This document shows, in pieces, positions 1 through 12,798 of a stretch of 64,000 nt of DNA. A program made the translations under genes and the position numbers. Each line of letters begins with the position of its first letter. Positions within the stretch are counted from its first letter, which is position 1. The stretch covers positions 278,990,109 through 279,054,108 of the forward strand of contig OX422222.1 in the NCBI GenBank assembly GCA_949130495.1, given 5' to 3'. The notes under the pieces were generated by a model. That model did no database searches and was not told where the DNA came from. It saw only the letters and a program-made list of their open reading frames with translations. Origin of the DNA: Sambucus nigra (taxonomy: Eukaryota > Streptophyta > Magnoliopsida > Dipsacales > Adoxaceae).

Positions 1-288
1 ATATGTTTCATTTCTTTGACTTTTATCTTTATGATTTCTTCTTTGCCTCAGACTAAGTGATTTTTTGTTTTCAATTTTTGCTCTTGCGGCACGTCCGGGT
101 GTCGACCACCCGACTGAGGGATATTAGGGACTGTCTGGATTCTGCGATGTCTCACATCCAGGACTCGATCCCTTTTCCTTCTTCCTTGGTGCAGTCTACC
201 TCGTCTAGGGAGGGGTCTGGATTGGGGAGCGTAGGCCCATCATCTCATCACCGGGGAAAGCGCGTACGTCGCAGGGATGGAGGGTGTT

Positions 289-329
<41 letters not shown>

Positions 330-338
330 GAAAGAGAA

Positions 339-375
<37 letters not shown>
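289..375. repeat. (GA)n microsatellite, two blocks
   Basis: Two runs of AG dinucleotides are separated by a short GAAAGAAAG-type interruption. Reading frames across it give only Arg-Glu or Ser-Leu repeats and are not genes. Confidence 0.95.
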
Positions 376-378
<3 letters not shown>

Positions 379-846
379 TTTTGGGGGTTTGGGCTGAGTC
401 GCGTTATTTTTGTGTTTTTCTACAAGGCAAAATGTAATAAAGAAATATATATGCGTTGGGATTTTAATAATTTTTGCTTTAATGACTAAATGCACATGCA
501 CTTTTTATTTTTCTCCTGAGACCGTAAAAAGGATTTAAAAATGACTCGAGAGAAAATTTATTTTAAAATAGGATGAGTAAAAATATAGGCAGAAGGAAAT
601 TCATAATTTCTTAGAATAAATATTATTTTTATTTGAGGTACTGATTTTGACAAAAAAAGGTAAAAGAGAATTTTCCAAAAATAAGGGGTTGCCTGTTGGC
701 ATACCCCTTGTCCTGCCTATCGGCAGGTCAGTCCAATCTAATCACCCTAAGGCTTTGATTGGACTTTATTCAATAACTTGGTCCTTAATGGGGTAGGGTT
801 TCCTCTGGGATTTGCAGGACTTTTGTCTTTGGCTAAGTTTTTCAAG
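376..846. other. Untranslated region of the Tat-like element, upstream of the antisense gene
   Basis: No coding potential is visible. It is AT-rich up to about 670. A GC-richer stretch follows that contains the perfect inverted repeat CCTGCCTATCGGCAGG at 712-727, and a degenerate relative just before it (about 689-701). The same palindrome family recurs in this element's LTR near 20602 and in the related LTR near 49300-49360. Its position about 120 bases before a TATA box makes it a candidate promoter-proximal element. That role is inference. Confidence 0.5.
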
Positions 847-854
847 TATAAAAA
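847..854 (+). promoter_or_regulatory. TATA box of the antisense extra gene
   Basis: TATAAAAA lies 93 bases before the ATG at 940, followed by a CT-rich stretch (about 870-925) typical of a plant 5' UTR. This is the spacing expected for a plant RNA polymerase II promoter and suggests that the antisense gene carried its own promoter rather than depending on the LTR. Confidence 0.6.
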
Positions 855-939
855 GGGGTAATGGTGGAGTATTTTCTTCACCCATCCACATTTTCTTTCT
901 CTTGCTCACTTCTTTCTTCTTATCTCATCATTTTACAAT

Positions 940-2664
940 ATGGCTCTCCCTAGAAGTGTTGAATTTGCTTCTTACCTCAAAAACTTAGAGGTTATGTGCT
1001 CATATAATGTAGACTACGATGCTTTCAATATGCATCGGGTTTTATTATGGTGCAACCGGCCTATTAAATGGAACAAGATGATGGCAGCAGTATAATTCTG
1101 GTACCCTGAGGACCATGTCTTTCACTTTGTCTTGGACGAAGTCTATCCGACTTATGAAGGGTTCTCTGTTATGCTGGGGAGTGTTGTGGCGGCCATGCCA
1201 GAATTTTCTCAGTCTCCTCGAGAGTTGTTAGAAGGACTTCTCCATATCTCGCCCTCAGCAGCACGATCATTGGTTACAGGAGGAATGATCTATCTCCCAG
1301 CTGTGCTATATTTTTTGCATCTGCAGGATGTTGGTGATGCGAGCTATGCCGGAGCCATCGTCCTTCGCTTAACTTCAAAATTACTGTTGATGAACGGGGA
1401 CCTGTTAGCAGACCCACAACTTGCCGTCATCGCTCATGGATTTCATACCATCGCAATCCCGTAATGGTGATACTGGAGGAGACAGTGAATGGTCTAGATG
1501 CTTGGCAAGAAGGTAGTTTTGAAATCCTAAGGGGTAGCCCAGTTATGTTGTTCATGTGGTTGTCGGAGAGATTTCGTATGGCGGTCCCTCCTGAATAACC
1601 CTTGGTAGCTGTTCCGAACTTCTTTGCTCATTACTTATCGGTTTGGGACTGAATATCAATAGTTGGGAGAATTGGTTTGTGGAGCACGGGGCTCGAGATT
1701 TGCATTTGTCAGTGCCTTGGTGGGGAGATTTCCATCCTATTCTATAATTGGGAGAATACTAGTATGTCCGGTTGGTTGCCCTCTGGCAGACTTTTTTTTA
1801 CTTTTCGTGGCGATTTCTACGTCAATTTGGCTGGGAGCATATTGTGCCACCTCGGACACTAGACTTCTTTCCTGTGGAGGATTTAACAGATCGCATGCGC
1901 ATGCAACTAGGCCCTTTATGGGAGAATCGTCGACCCATCCTTCCCAATTTGTTGGCTGAGTTTGGCAAGTTTCTAGGATTATATCAAATGGATATGGAGG
2001 AGGGTAGTTGCCAAGATGTTGGTTGAGGATACCGGGTAAAGGTGGTTTGCCATGTTTGACACCATGGAGGGTAGTCCTGTAAACGGATCGGATTCAGACC
2101 AAATCAGGCAAATACAAATCCATATCTATTTATGTTAAACGAATTCAGATCCGATCCGTTTATTAATCGAATGGGATTAGTCAAATCCAAATCCATATCC
2201 GTTTATGTTAAACGGATTTAGATCCAAACTGATTATTTGATTATTCGTTTATGTTAAACTTAATTTGCAACATTTTTATTTTCAACTCTTATTTAACGAA
2301 TTTATTTTACAAATGTTCCAAAAAAACAGATAATGAAATAAAGAACTATTAAAACATATATTTAAAATATTATTAAATACAATATATATTAATTACAAAT
2401 ATATTATATATATATATATATATTAAAAAAATTAATCGGATCGGAGTATATGAATCCAAATCCGCTTAAGTGGATCGGATTTGGATTTGGATAAAATCTG
2501 ACCCATTAATAGGCCTATTGGAGGGAGGTTTTATTTTTTTCCTTAGGTTGGTTCGGGCTTACCATTCCATGGAGCGCCTTCAGTATTCCATCCAAGCAGG
2601 GGAGGTTTGGGGACCCCAAGATGTAGATGATGATGGGGTTGGTTCTTCTGGCAGCTGCGGGTAA
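940..2664 (+). pseudogene. Antisense extra ORF of the Tat-like element, DUF7745/plant-mobile-domain-like
   Basis: The reading frame starts at ATG 940 after a TATA box and runs 51 codons to TAA at 1093. The same frame then continues to 1464 (PEDHVFHF, then YPTYEGFSVMLG near the middle). Frameshifted continuations follow to about 2035 (GLDAWQEGSFEILRGSP; later WFVEHGAR and MRMQLGPLWENRRPIL). The pattern of Phe-x-Pro, then Phe-x-Phe, then Pro-Thr-x-x-x-Phe-Ser-x-x-Leu-Gly resembles the DUF7745/plant-mobile-domain proteins found beside plant Ty3 elements. A small DNA element (2076-2518) cuts the gene, and coding-like sequence resumes to 2664 (VWGPQDVDDDG). It lies downstream of integrase and opposite in strand to gag-pol, the layout of extra ORFs known in Tat elements. 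At least one stop and several frameshifts make it non-functional. Its function is unknown, and the family assignment is from remembered motif pattern only. Confidence 0.6.
2076..2518. mobile_element. MITE-like DNA element inserted in the antisense gene
   Basis: This 443-bp AT-rich insert begins CCTGTAAACGGATCGGATT and ends with an imperfect inverse (read backwards, CCTATTAATGGGTCAGATT; 14 of 19 positions agree). It is flanked by TGGAGGGTAGT (2065-2075) and TGGAGGGAGGT (2519-2529), a near-identical 11-base direct repeat that fits a decayed 8-10 bp target duplication of hAT or Mutator type. Subterminal repeats of the type AAATCCATATCcGTTTATGT occur twice on the left. There is no transposase, so it was mobilised in trans. 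Confidence 0.6.
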
Positions 2665-3219
2665 GATCCCTAGGGAATTTTATTTGTGAAGCTTTTATAT
2701 AGTGTTTGGCTATGTATCTGGTTGTTTCTGCTGGGAATAACTTTGGGAAGATTTTTTAGGAGTAGATTTTTTCTTGTTTTTGTTTTTAGTAAAATAAGGT
2801 TAGGTTGACGGGGGAAGTTATTTGACTCCCTAAGGCGATGTAATTGTAACGGAATTTTTCATAAATGGAATAAAGAAATATTTTAATTATATTGTGGTGC
2901 CTCTTGATGAGTTTTGCATTTGAATTATCAATACCAATCGCTAAGGCATACATAATCCTTTTGTTCATGTAAATGATAAAAATGAACCGTCGTTCTCGGA
3001 GGTAAGAAAAGAATGCCATTTAGTGAAAAAAAGGATTGTGCTCATGTGAAGCGTATGAGCTGCCTACATACCTCTGGGGTTATGAAAATTTTCTGAGTTC
3101 CATTTTTTAAAGTAAAAAGATTTTTAGAGGATCAAGCCCCAGGTAGTTCTGAGTAGAGGGAAATGAAGAATTTTTTTTTAGAATAGAAGGGATTTGAGAA
3201 AAGTCACAACTCACCTAGA
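2665..3219. other. Spacer between antisense gene and integrase end
   Basis: This AT-rich stretch has no supported ORF. It separates the convergent 3' ends of the antisense gene (plus strand) and gag-pol (minus strand), so it would hold the polyadenylation signals of the former. No clear signal stands out. Confidence 0.5.
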
Positions 3220-4560
3220 TTAAGGGTAGAATTTCTTAAGACCATCCAAGTTTACTGAACGATCCATATCCTCCCCATTGTGGTCGGTGAGCATAGCGGC
3301 GCCACCGGATAGTATCTTCGTTACAATATATGGTCCACTTTAATTGAGATTGAATTTCCCTCTAGGGTCCCAGATGGGTTCTACTATTTCTTTAAGGGCT
3401 AAGTCCCCTTCTCGGACACCACGATCCTTGACTCTCTTGTTCACTGATTGTACTATTCGGCGAGGGTACCCTTGTATATGATATAGAGGTTTCAGTCTCC
3501 TTTTGTCCAAGAGTGACAACTCATCAAAATGGCTCTGATGTCAGTCTTCCTCGCTGAATTTTCTTTCCATCATGATGCGTAGTGAAGGAATTTATAGATT
3601 AATGGGTAAGACTGTTTCCATGCCGTATTCCAGAGAGTAAGGGGTAGCCACACTAAATGCTCGAACTAAAGTACGATAGCCCCAAAGGGCGTAAGGGGTC
3701 CAATCGACCCAATCTCGATAGTTTTCGATCATCTTGCTAATGATTGCTTTTAGGTTCTTATTAGCGACTTCGACTTCATCGTTGGTTTTAGTTCTGTAGG
3801 GAGAATATTTGTGTTTCTGGATCCCAAACTCATAGACCACTTCTGTGGATTTTGCCTCAAAATATAACCCGTTGTCTGACACTAGCTCGTGTGGGACCCC
3901 ATATCGACAAATGATATTTTTTTTGGATGAATTTTGCTACCTTTTTGGCATTCATAATTGCGCATGACTCGGATTTGACTCATTTGGTGAAGTAATCGAT
4001 GGCAACCAAGATGAATTCATTCTCGTTTGAGGCTTTGGGTGTAACTTTCCCTATGATGTCGATATCCCATGTGGAGAACGGCCAGGGAGAAGTCATGTTG
4101 TACAATTCCCATGGAGGCAAGTGTTGGAGGTTAGAGAACTACTGGCATTTACGATATCTCCGAACATAAGCGGTACAATCCTGAACCATGGTAGTCCAAT
4201 AGTAACCCTGTCGAATGATCTTCTTGATAAGAATATGGTCGTTCATATGGGTTTCACATTCCCCGTTGTGGATTTTCTGCATCATCTCTTCAATGTCATC
4301 CCCTGTGATGCAGTGTAAATGGGTTACATCAAAATTTCTATTGAATAGTACTTGATCGTAGATAACGTATTGGGCAGCCAGTTTATGAAGGGTTGCTCGG
4401 TCTTTCTTATTAGAATCTTAAAGATACCTACCATGCTTGAGGAGGCGCCAAATATTATAGTATCAGGATTCGATTATATCAGGATATTCTTTTGTAATGA
4501 GCTCAATATGGTAGAAATGGGTGGGCTTAGCTTACTTTTGGACTAGAAATGGGGCCATCA
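3220..4560 (-). pseudogene. Integrase region of the Tat-like pol
   Basis: On the minus strand, the segment near 4100-3920 reads SPWPFSTWDIDIIGKV and FILVAIDYFTK, the integrase core around its first catalytic Asp. Next, 3882-3592 holds SDNGLYFEA (second Asp) and continues through NKNLKAIISKMIENYRDW to TPYSLEYGMETVLPI. The C-terminal part, to the stop at 3220-3222, reads GDLALKEI and ends SVNLDGLKKFYP, the usual end of this polyprotein. Integrase inserts the cDNA copy into chromosomes. Stops and frameshifts occur between these blocks, and the zinc-binding part (about 4150-4500) is heavily decayed. The start is set only by the boundary with RNase H. Confidence 0.8.
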
Positions 4561-4975
4561 TTATTCCTTTGGGCATGTCAACCATGAAGGATAAGGTAGC
4601 AAGGGCATCGGCCAAGTTGAAGTTTGCCCGGGATAGGTAGTGGAAGGTGATATCTTGGAATTTGGAGGTTAACTCTTCTAGTTGGGCATGGAAGGGTAAG
4701 AGTTTCTCATCCTTGACTTTTCATCTTCGGAATGCTAGACCGATGATGCGGCCTGAATCCCCATAGATATTTAGGAAGCGTATTCCTTTCTTGAGAGAGA
4801 CTTTGAGGCCTACCGTGCATGCCTTGTATTCAGCCATGTTGTTGGTGCAAGGAAAGTCTAGCTTGATGCCAATGGGAGTGTGAGAGTCATCAGGGACAAT
4901 TAGGAGTATCCCATTGCCATAGCCTTTCTTATTGGTGGCGCCGTCAAAGAGAATTTTCCAACGGAGGTCTTCTTA
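4540..4975 (-). pseudogene. Archaeal-type second RNase H of the Tat-like pol
   Basis: The minus strand reads LFDGATNKKGYGNGILLIV, then NNMAEYKACTVGLKVSLKKG, then IYGDSGRIIG, and finally a segment with LSRANFKLADALATL. These are the Asp, Glu, Asp and terminal Asp blocks of an RNase HI domain. It follows the regular RNase H region, giving the RT-RH-aRH-INT order that defines the Tat branch. It would degrade the RNA strand during reverse transcription. One stop separates the middle blocks. Confidence 0.75.
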
Positions 4976-6457
4976 TGAGTTACAAAGGATATTTTCATCC
5001 AGGAACTCATAAATCCAAACATCGGTTTCTTCCATAGGGTAATCGTAGTCAGAGATGGCTCTTCCATTCATGTCTTTCTGCGCGGTATACACAATATCAA
5101 ATTCAGCTAACAACATCAACCATCGGCCCATTCGACTAGACAGGGTTGGTTTCTCGAGTAGGTATTTGATGGGATCCATTCACGACACAAGTTTGATGGG
5201 AAAAGCAAGCATATAGTGCCATAATTTTTGGGTGACCCTGACAAACGCGACATGTGCTTTATCCAAATTAGTATAGTTGACTTCGCACCCAGTCAGCTTG
5301 TGATTGGCGTAGTAGATGTCCCTCTCTTTGTGGGACTCTTCAATATATTGGTCCAATAAAACCCCACTTAGGTGTCTGTTACGACCAGGTATAGGAGTAG
5401 GGGAAGATCAAGCTACGACGATATGAGTATTGAAGGTCGGGTTAGATATTTCTTGATTGGGTCAAAGGACTCTTGGCAAGCTTCGTTCCAAACTTTGGTT
5501 GAATCCTTTCAGAGGAGTTTAAAGATGGGTTCACAGACAGAAGTCAACTGGCTCATGAACCGGCTGATATGCTGTAATTTTCTAAGGAATCCCCAAACTT
5601 CTTTCTCCATTTGGGGTGGTGGCATTTTGAGTATGGCTTTCAGTTTGGTAGTTACTACTTCAATCCCCTTTTCTCTAACCATGAATCCCAAGAGTTTTCC
5701 TTTGGTAACTCTAAAAACACATTTTTATGGGTTAAGTCGCATCTGGTATTATCGTAGTCGCTCGAAAAACTTTTGGAGAGCGAAAACATGACCTTCCCTA
5801 GTCCTAGACTTGATAATCATATGATCTACATAGACCTAGGCTTCTTTGTGTATCAAATCATGAAAGATGGTTATGGCAACCCTTTGGTAGTTAGCCCACG
5901 TATTTTTTAGACCAAATGGCATAACGGTGTAACCGAAAGTTCCCCAAGGGGTGATGAATTTGATTTTCTCTTGATTATATGGGTGCAACTTAATCTAATT
6001 ATATTCGTCAAAACCATCAACAAATGACTTGAGATCATGACAAATTGTATTATCCATAATCATATCGATATTGGATAGCGAATAATCATCCTTTGGAAAG
6101 GCTTCGTTCAAATATTGATAGTCAACGCACATGCGAACCATTTCCTACAGATTCCGACATGGGTACGATGTTGGCTATCCATATGGGATATTCGATCACA
6201 CGAATGAAACCCACGTTCAACTGTTTGACCACTTTTTCCTTAACCTTGAGTGACCATTCGATGCGGAGCTTTCACAGTTTCTGTTTGACCGATTTGCATT
6301 CTGGGAGTGTTGGAATCTCGTGCTCAGCGATCTCTGGATCGATGCCGGGCATGTCGTCGTAGGACCATATGAAGAAATCCACAAATTCCTTCAATAATTT
6401 TTCAATTTGCGCGTGCTCATGCTCGTCAAGGGTGGACCTTATCCTAATCTCTCGCAA
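4973..6457 (-). pseudogene. Reverse transcriptase and first RNase H of the Tat-like pol
   Basis: The minus-strand frame from 6457 gives DDMPGIDPEIAEHEIPTLP followed by VKQLNVGFIRVIEYPIWIAN, the N-terminal RT block. Around 5691-5509 lie VREKGIEV, KAILKMPPPQ and LQHISRFMSQLTSVCEPIFK, the RT thumb/connection. About 5400-4973 carries the RNase H region (DQYIEESHKERDIYYANH; MDPIKYLLEKP; GRWLMLLAEFDI). The palm region with the catalytic Tyr-x-Asp-Asp block is present only as frameshifted fragments near 5800, so the enzyme is dead. It copied element RNA into DNA. Confidence 0.8.
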
Positions 6458-7130
6458 TTGGCTACTAGAATCGAGATTAATAACAATATTTTCATCTTCA
6501 TTAACTTGAACGCGATTATGTTGTTTGCTATTAACCTTATTAAGATGAGTTAAAAATTATTTATTTGCAAAATCATCATCATCAAGAGTTTGATTAGAAT
6601 CAAGACAATTAATATAAGGCATAACAATATACTCAAAATCTTTATTTATTTCATTGTTAGGAAAAACGACATTGAGAACCTCATCAAAGGAGGTCTCGAT
6701 TACATCAGAAGAGGGAGGAACAACAATAGACGAGGAAATGGGATAAACATCGGAGTTGGGTTGTATCTCAGTAGGTGGAACATGTATAGCATGCCAATTG
6801 AGGAGAGGTGTATCAACAGTTTTCTTCAGTACTATGGGTTCAAGCATCCCCTATTGTCGTCGTCCCAACCCCGGTTTGGGCATGAAGTTCATGTTCTTGA
6901 ACATATGTATCACATTGACATTATCATGAGGGCTATGTTCAGGATAAACTTTATCTCTGAAATCCTTCCCTTCTGGGAGCGGGAGTGGTTCGATTCGAAA
7001 ACCTGATAGAAGCATATTATTTTCCCCATACAGTATCTCTAGTATCGGACTACTGATGCTTGCATTCTCAATATTATCATCGTCACCTAAGATGGTGATG
7101 ACCTGCCCATTGGTGAATAACTTTAATTTT
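6458..7130 (-). pseudogene. Acidic linker between protease and RT of the Tat-like pol
   Basis: The minus strand from 6847 to 6557 encodes an acidic, low-complexity segment (PSSDVIETSFDEVLNVVFP; DFEYIVMPYIN; TLDDDDFANK). A variable linker rich in Asp and Glu between protease and RT is usual in this polyprotein group. No catalytic motif is visible. Confidence 0.6.
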
Positions 7131-7624
7131 TAATGGAGGGAAGAAGACACACCCTTGATACTATACAACCATGGTCATTCGAGCAACAGGTTGAAACAAG
7201 TCGGGATGTCGATGACCTGGAATTCAGTAACAGGATTTATAAGGCCAGCCCCTATTGTAAACATTATGGATCCTATCACTTCCCGATGCGTATTATCATA
7301 AGAGCTACCCGCAGTAGTGGTTGGAGTAAGATTGCTCACTTCCAGTCCTAAGCAATTGAGGGTTCTCAACGAGCAAACATTAAGAGTTGATCCATTGCCA
7401 ACAAGCAAAAGTTGGACAGTCTTTCCTATGACTTCGACAGAGATATTGAGAGCATAGTTATGATTTGGACCAATCTTAGGGATTTTATCTTTGGAGAAAG
7501 AGAGAATTCTAGTAGATATTAGAGATTCGACCAGATTCACTGCTTCTTTTGGCATGGTGGAAAGAGGGATGGTGGGACCGGTGAGTAGTTTGATCAAGGC
7601 ATTTTGGTGCAGCTGGGAAGACAT
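7131..7624 (-). pseudogene. Retropepsin-like protease of the Tat-like element
   Basis: The minus strand reads LLVGNGSTLNVCSLRTLNCLG; in this family the active-site triplet lies in a hydrophobic-Val-Asp-x-Gly-Ser block, here Val-Gly-Asn-Gly-Ser, so the catalytic Asp appears lost. It continues with YDNTHREVIGSI and EFQVIDIPTCFNLLL, then PWLYSIKGVSSSLH after a stop. These are the standard successive blocks of Ty3/gypsy aspartic proteases, which cut Gag-Pol. One stop and the active-site change make it inactive. Confidence 0.8.
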
Positions 7625-8397
7625 AAAGAGTCCCCATAGAGTGATATTAGCTTAGGTTTTCTTCAACTGATCGGGGATCTTCCTTTCCTCGAGGGTAATT
7701 TTTGGCATAGGAAGATCCTGAACACCTTTTCCTTTGTTGATCGCTGATGGTTGCGGGTTTGGAACTAGGTAATGCCTCCCTTATCTATTAATATGGTTCA
7801 CAGAAGAGGAGAAAAATATAAACCTCTTCCCTTATCTATATCGGGTTGTTCAGCCACCTTGTTGATTTCTCCTAGAAGATCCTCAAAAGATATTATTCCA
7901 CATATGCTGACTATCGGGCTAGTCTTGTCTGTACTTTGCTCTTCATCTAAACTATCGAATTTGTCCCCCCATCCAGTGGTAACGACATCATCTTTCTACG
8001 AGAAGTCAATACACTCGATAAGCTTAATGGCCTCTTCGTATAGATGCTCCCACGCATCAAGTAGATCGAATATACTATAAATTTCATTGGTCTGTCAGAA
8101 TAAGTCCTCCATGATCTAAACGAAATCATTTAAGCTGACTTCATCAGTAGGTACCATGAAATTATTTGACTCTTGAGCACATTTTCGAGCTTCTAAGAAC
8201 ATTTTACTGAATCTCTGGCAGTCAATGGTCATATCTAAGGGCAATTTCAGCTTGAACTCTAGAAGATGGTTCAATACTGCTGATAATTCCATATATTTCC
8301 CTTCGAAGCCGGTACGAATAGCAATTCATGCTCTTGTAAAGAGTGATAGAGCCTGATCGGCAAAACAAGTAGGATGTAGGAGAAAATATGGGCAAAC
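7625..8397 (-). pseudogene. Gag-protease junction of the Tat-like element, heavily decayed
   Basis: No clear domain remains. Short minus-strand frames (for example 8129-7947) look like residual polyprotein. The position between the Gag C-terminal Cys/His block and protease is the reason for the call. Confidence 0.4.
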
Positions 8398-9807
8398 TTA
8401 GAGGGGGTTAGGGGAATCTATGGGTATAATCGATGATTTACAGGGTACAATCTGGGTAGATTGATCAAATTCTGAGTCTTCTTCTAAAAAAATGGCATTT
8501 GTATGATATGGAAGTGGATTATGGGTCATTTTTGGTTTAGGATTGGCTGGAGGGGCGATGATACCCCGATAAATTAGACCTTGGATTATATTTTGAAGGT
8601 GGGAACAATAATCAGTGGTGTGGCTGGCATTTTGGTGAAAATCGCAATGGGTATCTGGTTTGAAATTTTTGGGTAGTGGGTTTGGTAATGGACGAGGGTC
8701 CAATAGCTTGATAAGATTTCAGATTAAAAGGTCCTGGTTGACTTTGGTGGGGAGAGCATGAATCTCGGTGTATTCTTTGACTAGGTTAGGGAAGATTTCT
8801 AGTGCCCATGAAGTGGTAGGCTGAGAGATGCAATTGAAAGTTGAAACAGTGGTATTGGTAGGCTTCTCATACTTTCTAGGAGTGAACTGTCCAATTACTT
8901 TCTTTGGCTCAACTTCTGTCTTGGCGAGACTTTCTTCAATCTCCACTCTTGCTTCTCGAAAATCTCAAGAAATTGGGGGTAGTATTGTCCTACCATCGTG
9001 GCTCGTACATGGGGTAAGAAATTCTTCTTCACAATACTGACTCGCTCATCTTCGGAAGGTCGATTGGTCATGGTGGCCGCTTTCTCTCTCTACCTTACTG
9101 TGAAGTTACTGACAGATTCCCCAGGATTCTATTTGAGAAGTTCTAAATCACGAAGGTTAACCTTAAACTCTTCGTTATACTTGTACTATGACATGAATTC
9201 ATGGGCAACATCCTCCCAATTACGAATCCTTGACTCCTCAATATATAAGAACCAGCGAAGAGTGTTGTTCTTTAAAGTTTGTTGGAACATTTGGGCCATT
9301 ATTTCCTTAGAGGAACTTAGGAGAGTCATAGCTCTATGGTAACTTTGGAAATGGACATCTAGGGGTCCACTACCCCCCAACTTCTAAATGTTAGGCACCT
9401 TGAACTTTTTTTAACAGCCTTGGTTTAGGATAGGGAGACATATGGGTGTAATCCATGTAGTTCTTAGAGATTTGGACTTGGTCAAACTTCTTAGTCCACA
9501 TCTTAATATTATCCTTGACCTTGTTCAATTATTCTTCCTTCGTATCAATGATCATGGGTAGGTTAGCCTCTAGCTGGGCAAGATTCGGCATAGGGACCCA
9601 AGCAGGCGGTGGCCCATTAGCAGTAGGGGCACGTGGAGCATTCTAAGATTCCACATGGACCCAAATAGACTCAAGTGAGGGTGGACCCATAGCTAGAGGG
9701 AAAAGGACCTCGGGCTCTTCGGGAATAGGGACCCGATTTCTTTGCATCTTACGAACCTCGATTTGAAGGTTGTCAATCTTGGCAGTAAGTTGGGCTAGAA
9801 CCGTCAT
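8398..9807 (-). pseudogene. Gag of the Tat-like element
   Basis: The likely start is ATG 9807-9805 (MTVLAQLTAKIDNLQ, a coiled-coil-like opening). About residue 140 onward comes SGPLDVHFQSYHRAMTLL, then LRWFLYIEE, WEDVAHEFM, YNEEFKVNLRDLELL, PGESVSNFTVR, REKAATM and RPSEDERV, the ordered blocks of the retrotransposon_gag domain. Near the end (8703-8398) it reads CDFHQNASHTTDYCSHLQN, the Cys-His-His-Cys block of this family. Gag forms the particle and binds element RNA. There are several stops and at least two frameshifts. Confidence 0.85.
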
Positions 9808-9960
9808 CAAATCAGGCTACACATTCGGCCTCCATGGAAAGCGGGTGAAGATGAATTCCAGACTCGGAGGAAGTAGTGAGGGAACTAACAGAGCCTCAGG
9901 GTGGTTCGAGGGAAGACCGAAGCCAATAGGGAGCCAGGCCAAGGGTTGGGTATGCGATTG

Positions 9961-11522
<1,562 letters not shown>

Positions 11523-11539
11523 ACCCAGCGGAGTCGCCA
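11523..11539 (-). promoter_or_regulatory. Primer-binding site of the Tat-like element
   Basis: On the minus strand this reads TGGCGACTCCGCTGGGT, one base after the LTR end. It starts with the TGG that pairs with a tRNA 3' CCA end. Closely similar TGGCGACTCC sites are typical of Tat/Ogre elements, where the primer is usually assigned to tRNA-Arg. The tRNA identity here is from memory. Confidence 0.8.
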
Positions 11540-11540
11540 C

Positions 11541-12798
11541 TGTGTCCATCTCGATATCTCTCCTGTGTTCTCTCTTTGCAGGGTGGAAAAAGAAGGGGAG
11601 AAGGATGTAAATAGATGCCCGATTTCTTTACATCATTTTAATATGCCCGCTTTCTCTAAAAGCGCTCCAGCCATCGTTGGTGTGGGATGAATGTAAACAG
11701 ATGGAGTTGCCAGCCAATTTTGCATACAACAGGCAAAAGAACATGTCGCCACCTCGAGAGAGCAGCATCAAAGACAAACTCATGCTTACGAAACCAATTG
11801 TTCGAAGATTAGGGGGCTAAGTTACGGAATGGGAAGGTGTTAGGCACCCATTCCACCCTTTCGGTCTCTCATGGGCTTGTGTTATTGTATTCCTTTATTT
11901 CTCTGTGAAGTGTGTGTGTGTGTGTGTATATATATAAATGGAGATCATAATCGCCCAACTCATACCATTAAAAAGGTAGAGTGAGGTCGTTCATAGGAAT
12001 TTTCCCAAAATAATATTTAGAAAATACGATTTATGCGTTTATCGAGATATTGATCGTTATAATGAAACGATAATATATGTTGGGATAAAATACCAATAAG
12101 GATCACAAATATAATGTATATTAAAATAATGTATAGATAAAAAGGTGACAAATGTGAAAATGAGAAAATTGGACTCGAGTATCGGGTTTTAGCCCAAAAC
12201 GCCTACGTAGCCTATAAAGGCAACAAAGTTCACGTAGTTCGTATGCAACATAAGGGTGGGGTTTTATCCCATATATTTCAATGGGAGTTTATGATATGTA
12301 TGTGTGTAAAAAGATGTGTTTAGTTTTTGAAAAAGTGTGATAAAATATCCCGTCGAAATTTATGAGTATAACCCTTTTTTTTCTTAGTTTTTGTTTTTTT
12401 TATAGAAAATAAAGTATGTGCAATATACTAATAAAATAAGGTAGTATTAATTGTATGACCTAAAGTAAAATCTAGATTAATAAATTATGTAACTAATACA
12501 AAAATAAAATAATTAAAGAGAGAGAGAGAGAACGATTTTCGACCTTCTTTGGAGAGTTGAAGCTTGATATTGATCCTTGATGAGCTCCATTCAATGTTGA
12601 GATGAATGTTGGATGAGAATTGGGTATGAAAAATGATGGGAATGAAATATTGAAAGGAATTTCACACAAGGAAATTTCATTGAATGCAAGAGAATGTTGT
12701 TGAGATCACTGATATTGTTGGATCTGAGGTCTTCTTTGGGAGTGATGTCATGCCCACAATTTATAGAGTAAGGGGGTTTCGATCGACATGGCCCTAGC
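11541..12798 (-). mobile_element. 5' LTR of the Tat-like element, R/U5-side segment
   Basis: It begins (plus strand) TGTGTCCATC, the inverse of an LTR ending in CA, directly beside the primer-binding site. It aligns base by base, inverted, with 49350-50605. Shared landmarks include a TATA box (minus-strand CTATAAAT near 12765), a block with GGTTTTAGCCCAAAACG near 12190, and a GAGAGATATCGAGAT end. It is interrupted after 12798 by a solo LTR and continues at 20602. Confidence 0.85.
12794..12798. repeat. Target-site duplication CTAGC, left copy
   Basis: CTAGC at 12794-12798 and again at 20597-20601 directly bounds a TG...CA insert. Removing the insert and one copy restores continuity with the related LTR at 49350-49370. 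Confidence 0.85.

Noticed and set aside
205..501. Frames of Ser-Leu or Arg-Glu repeats
   Set aside because: They arise from the (GA)n microsatellite.
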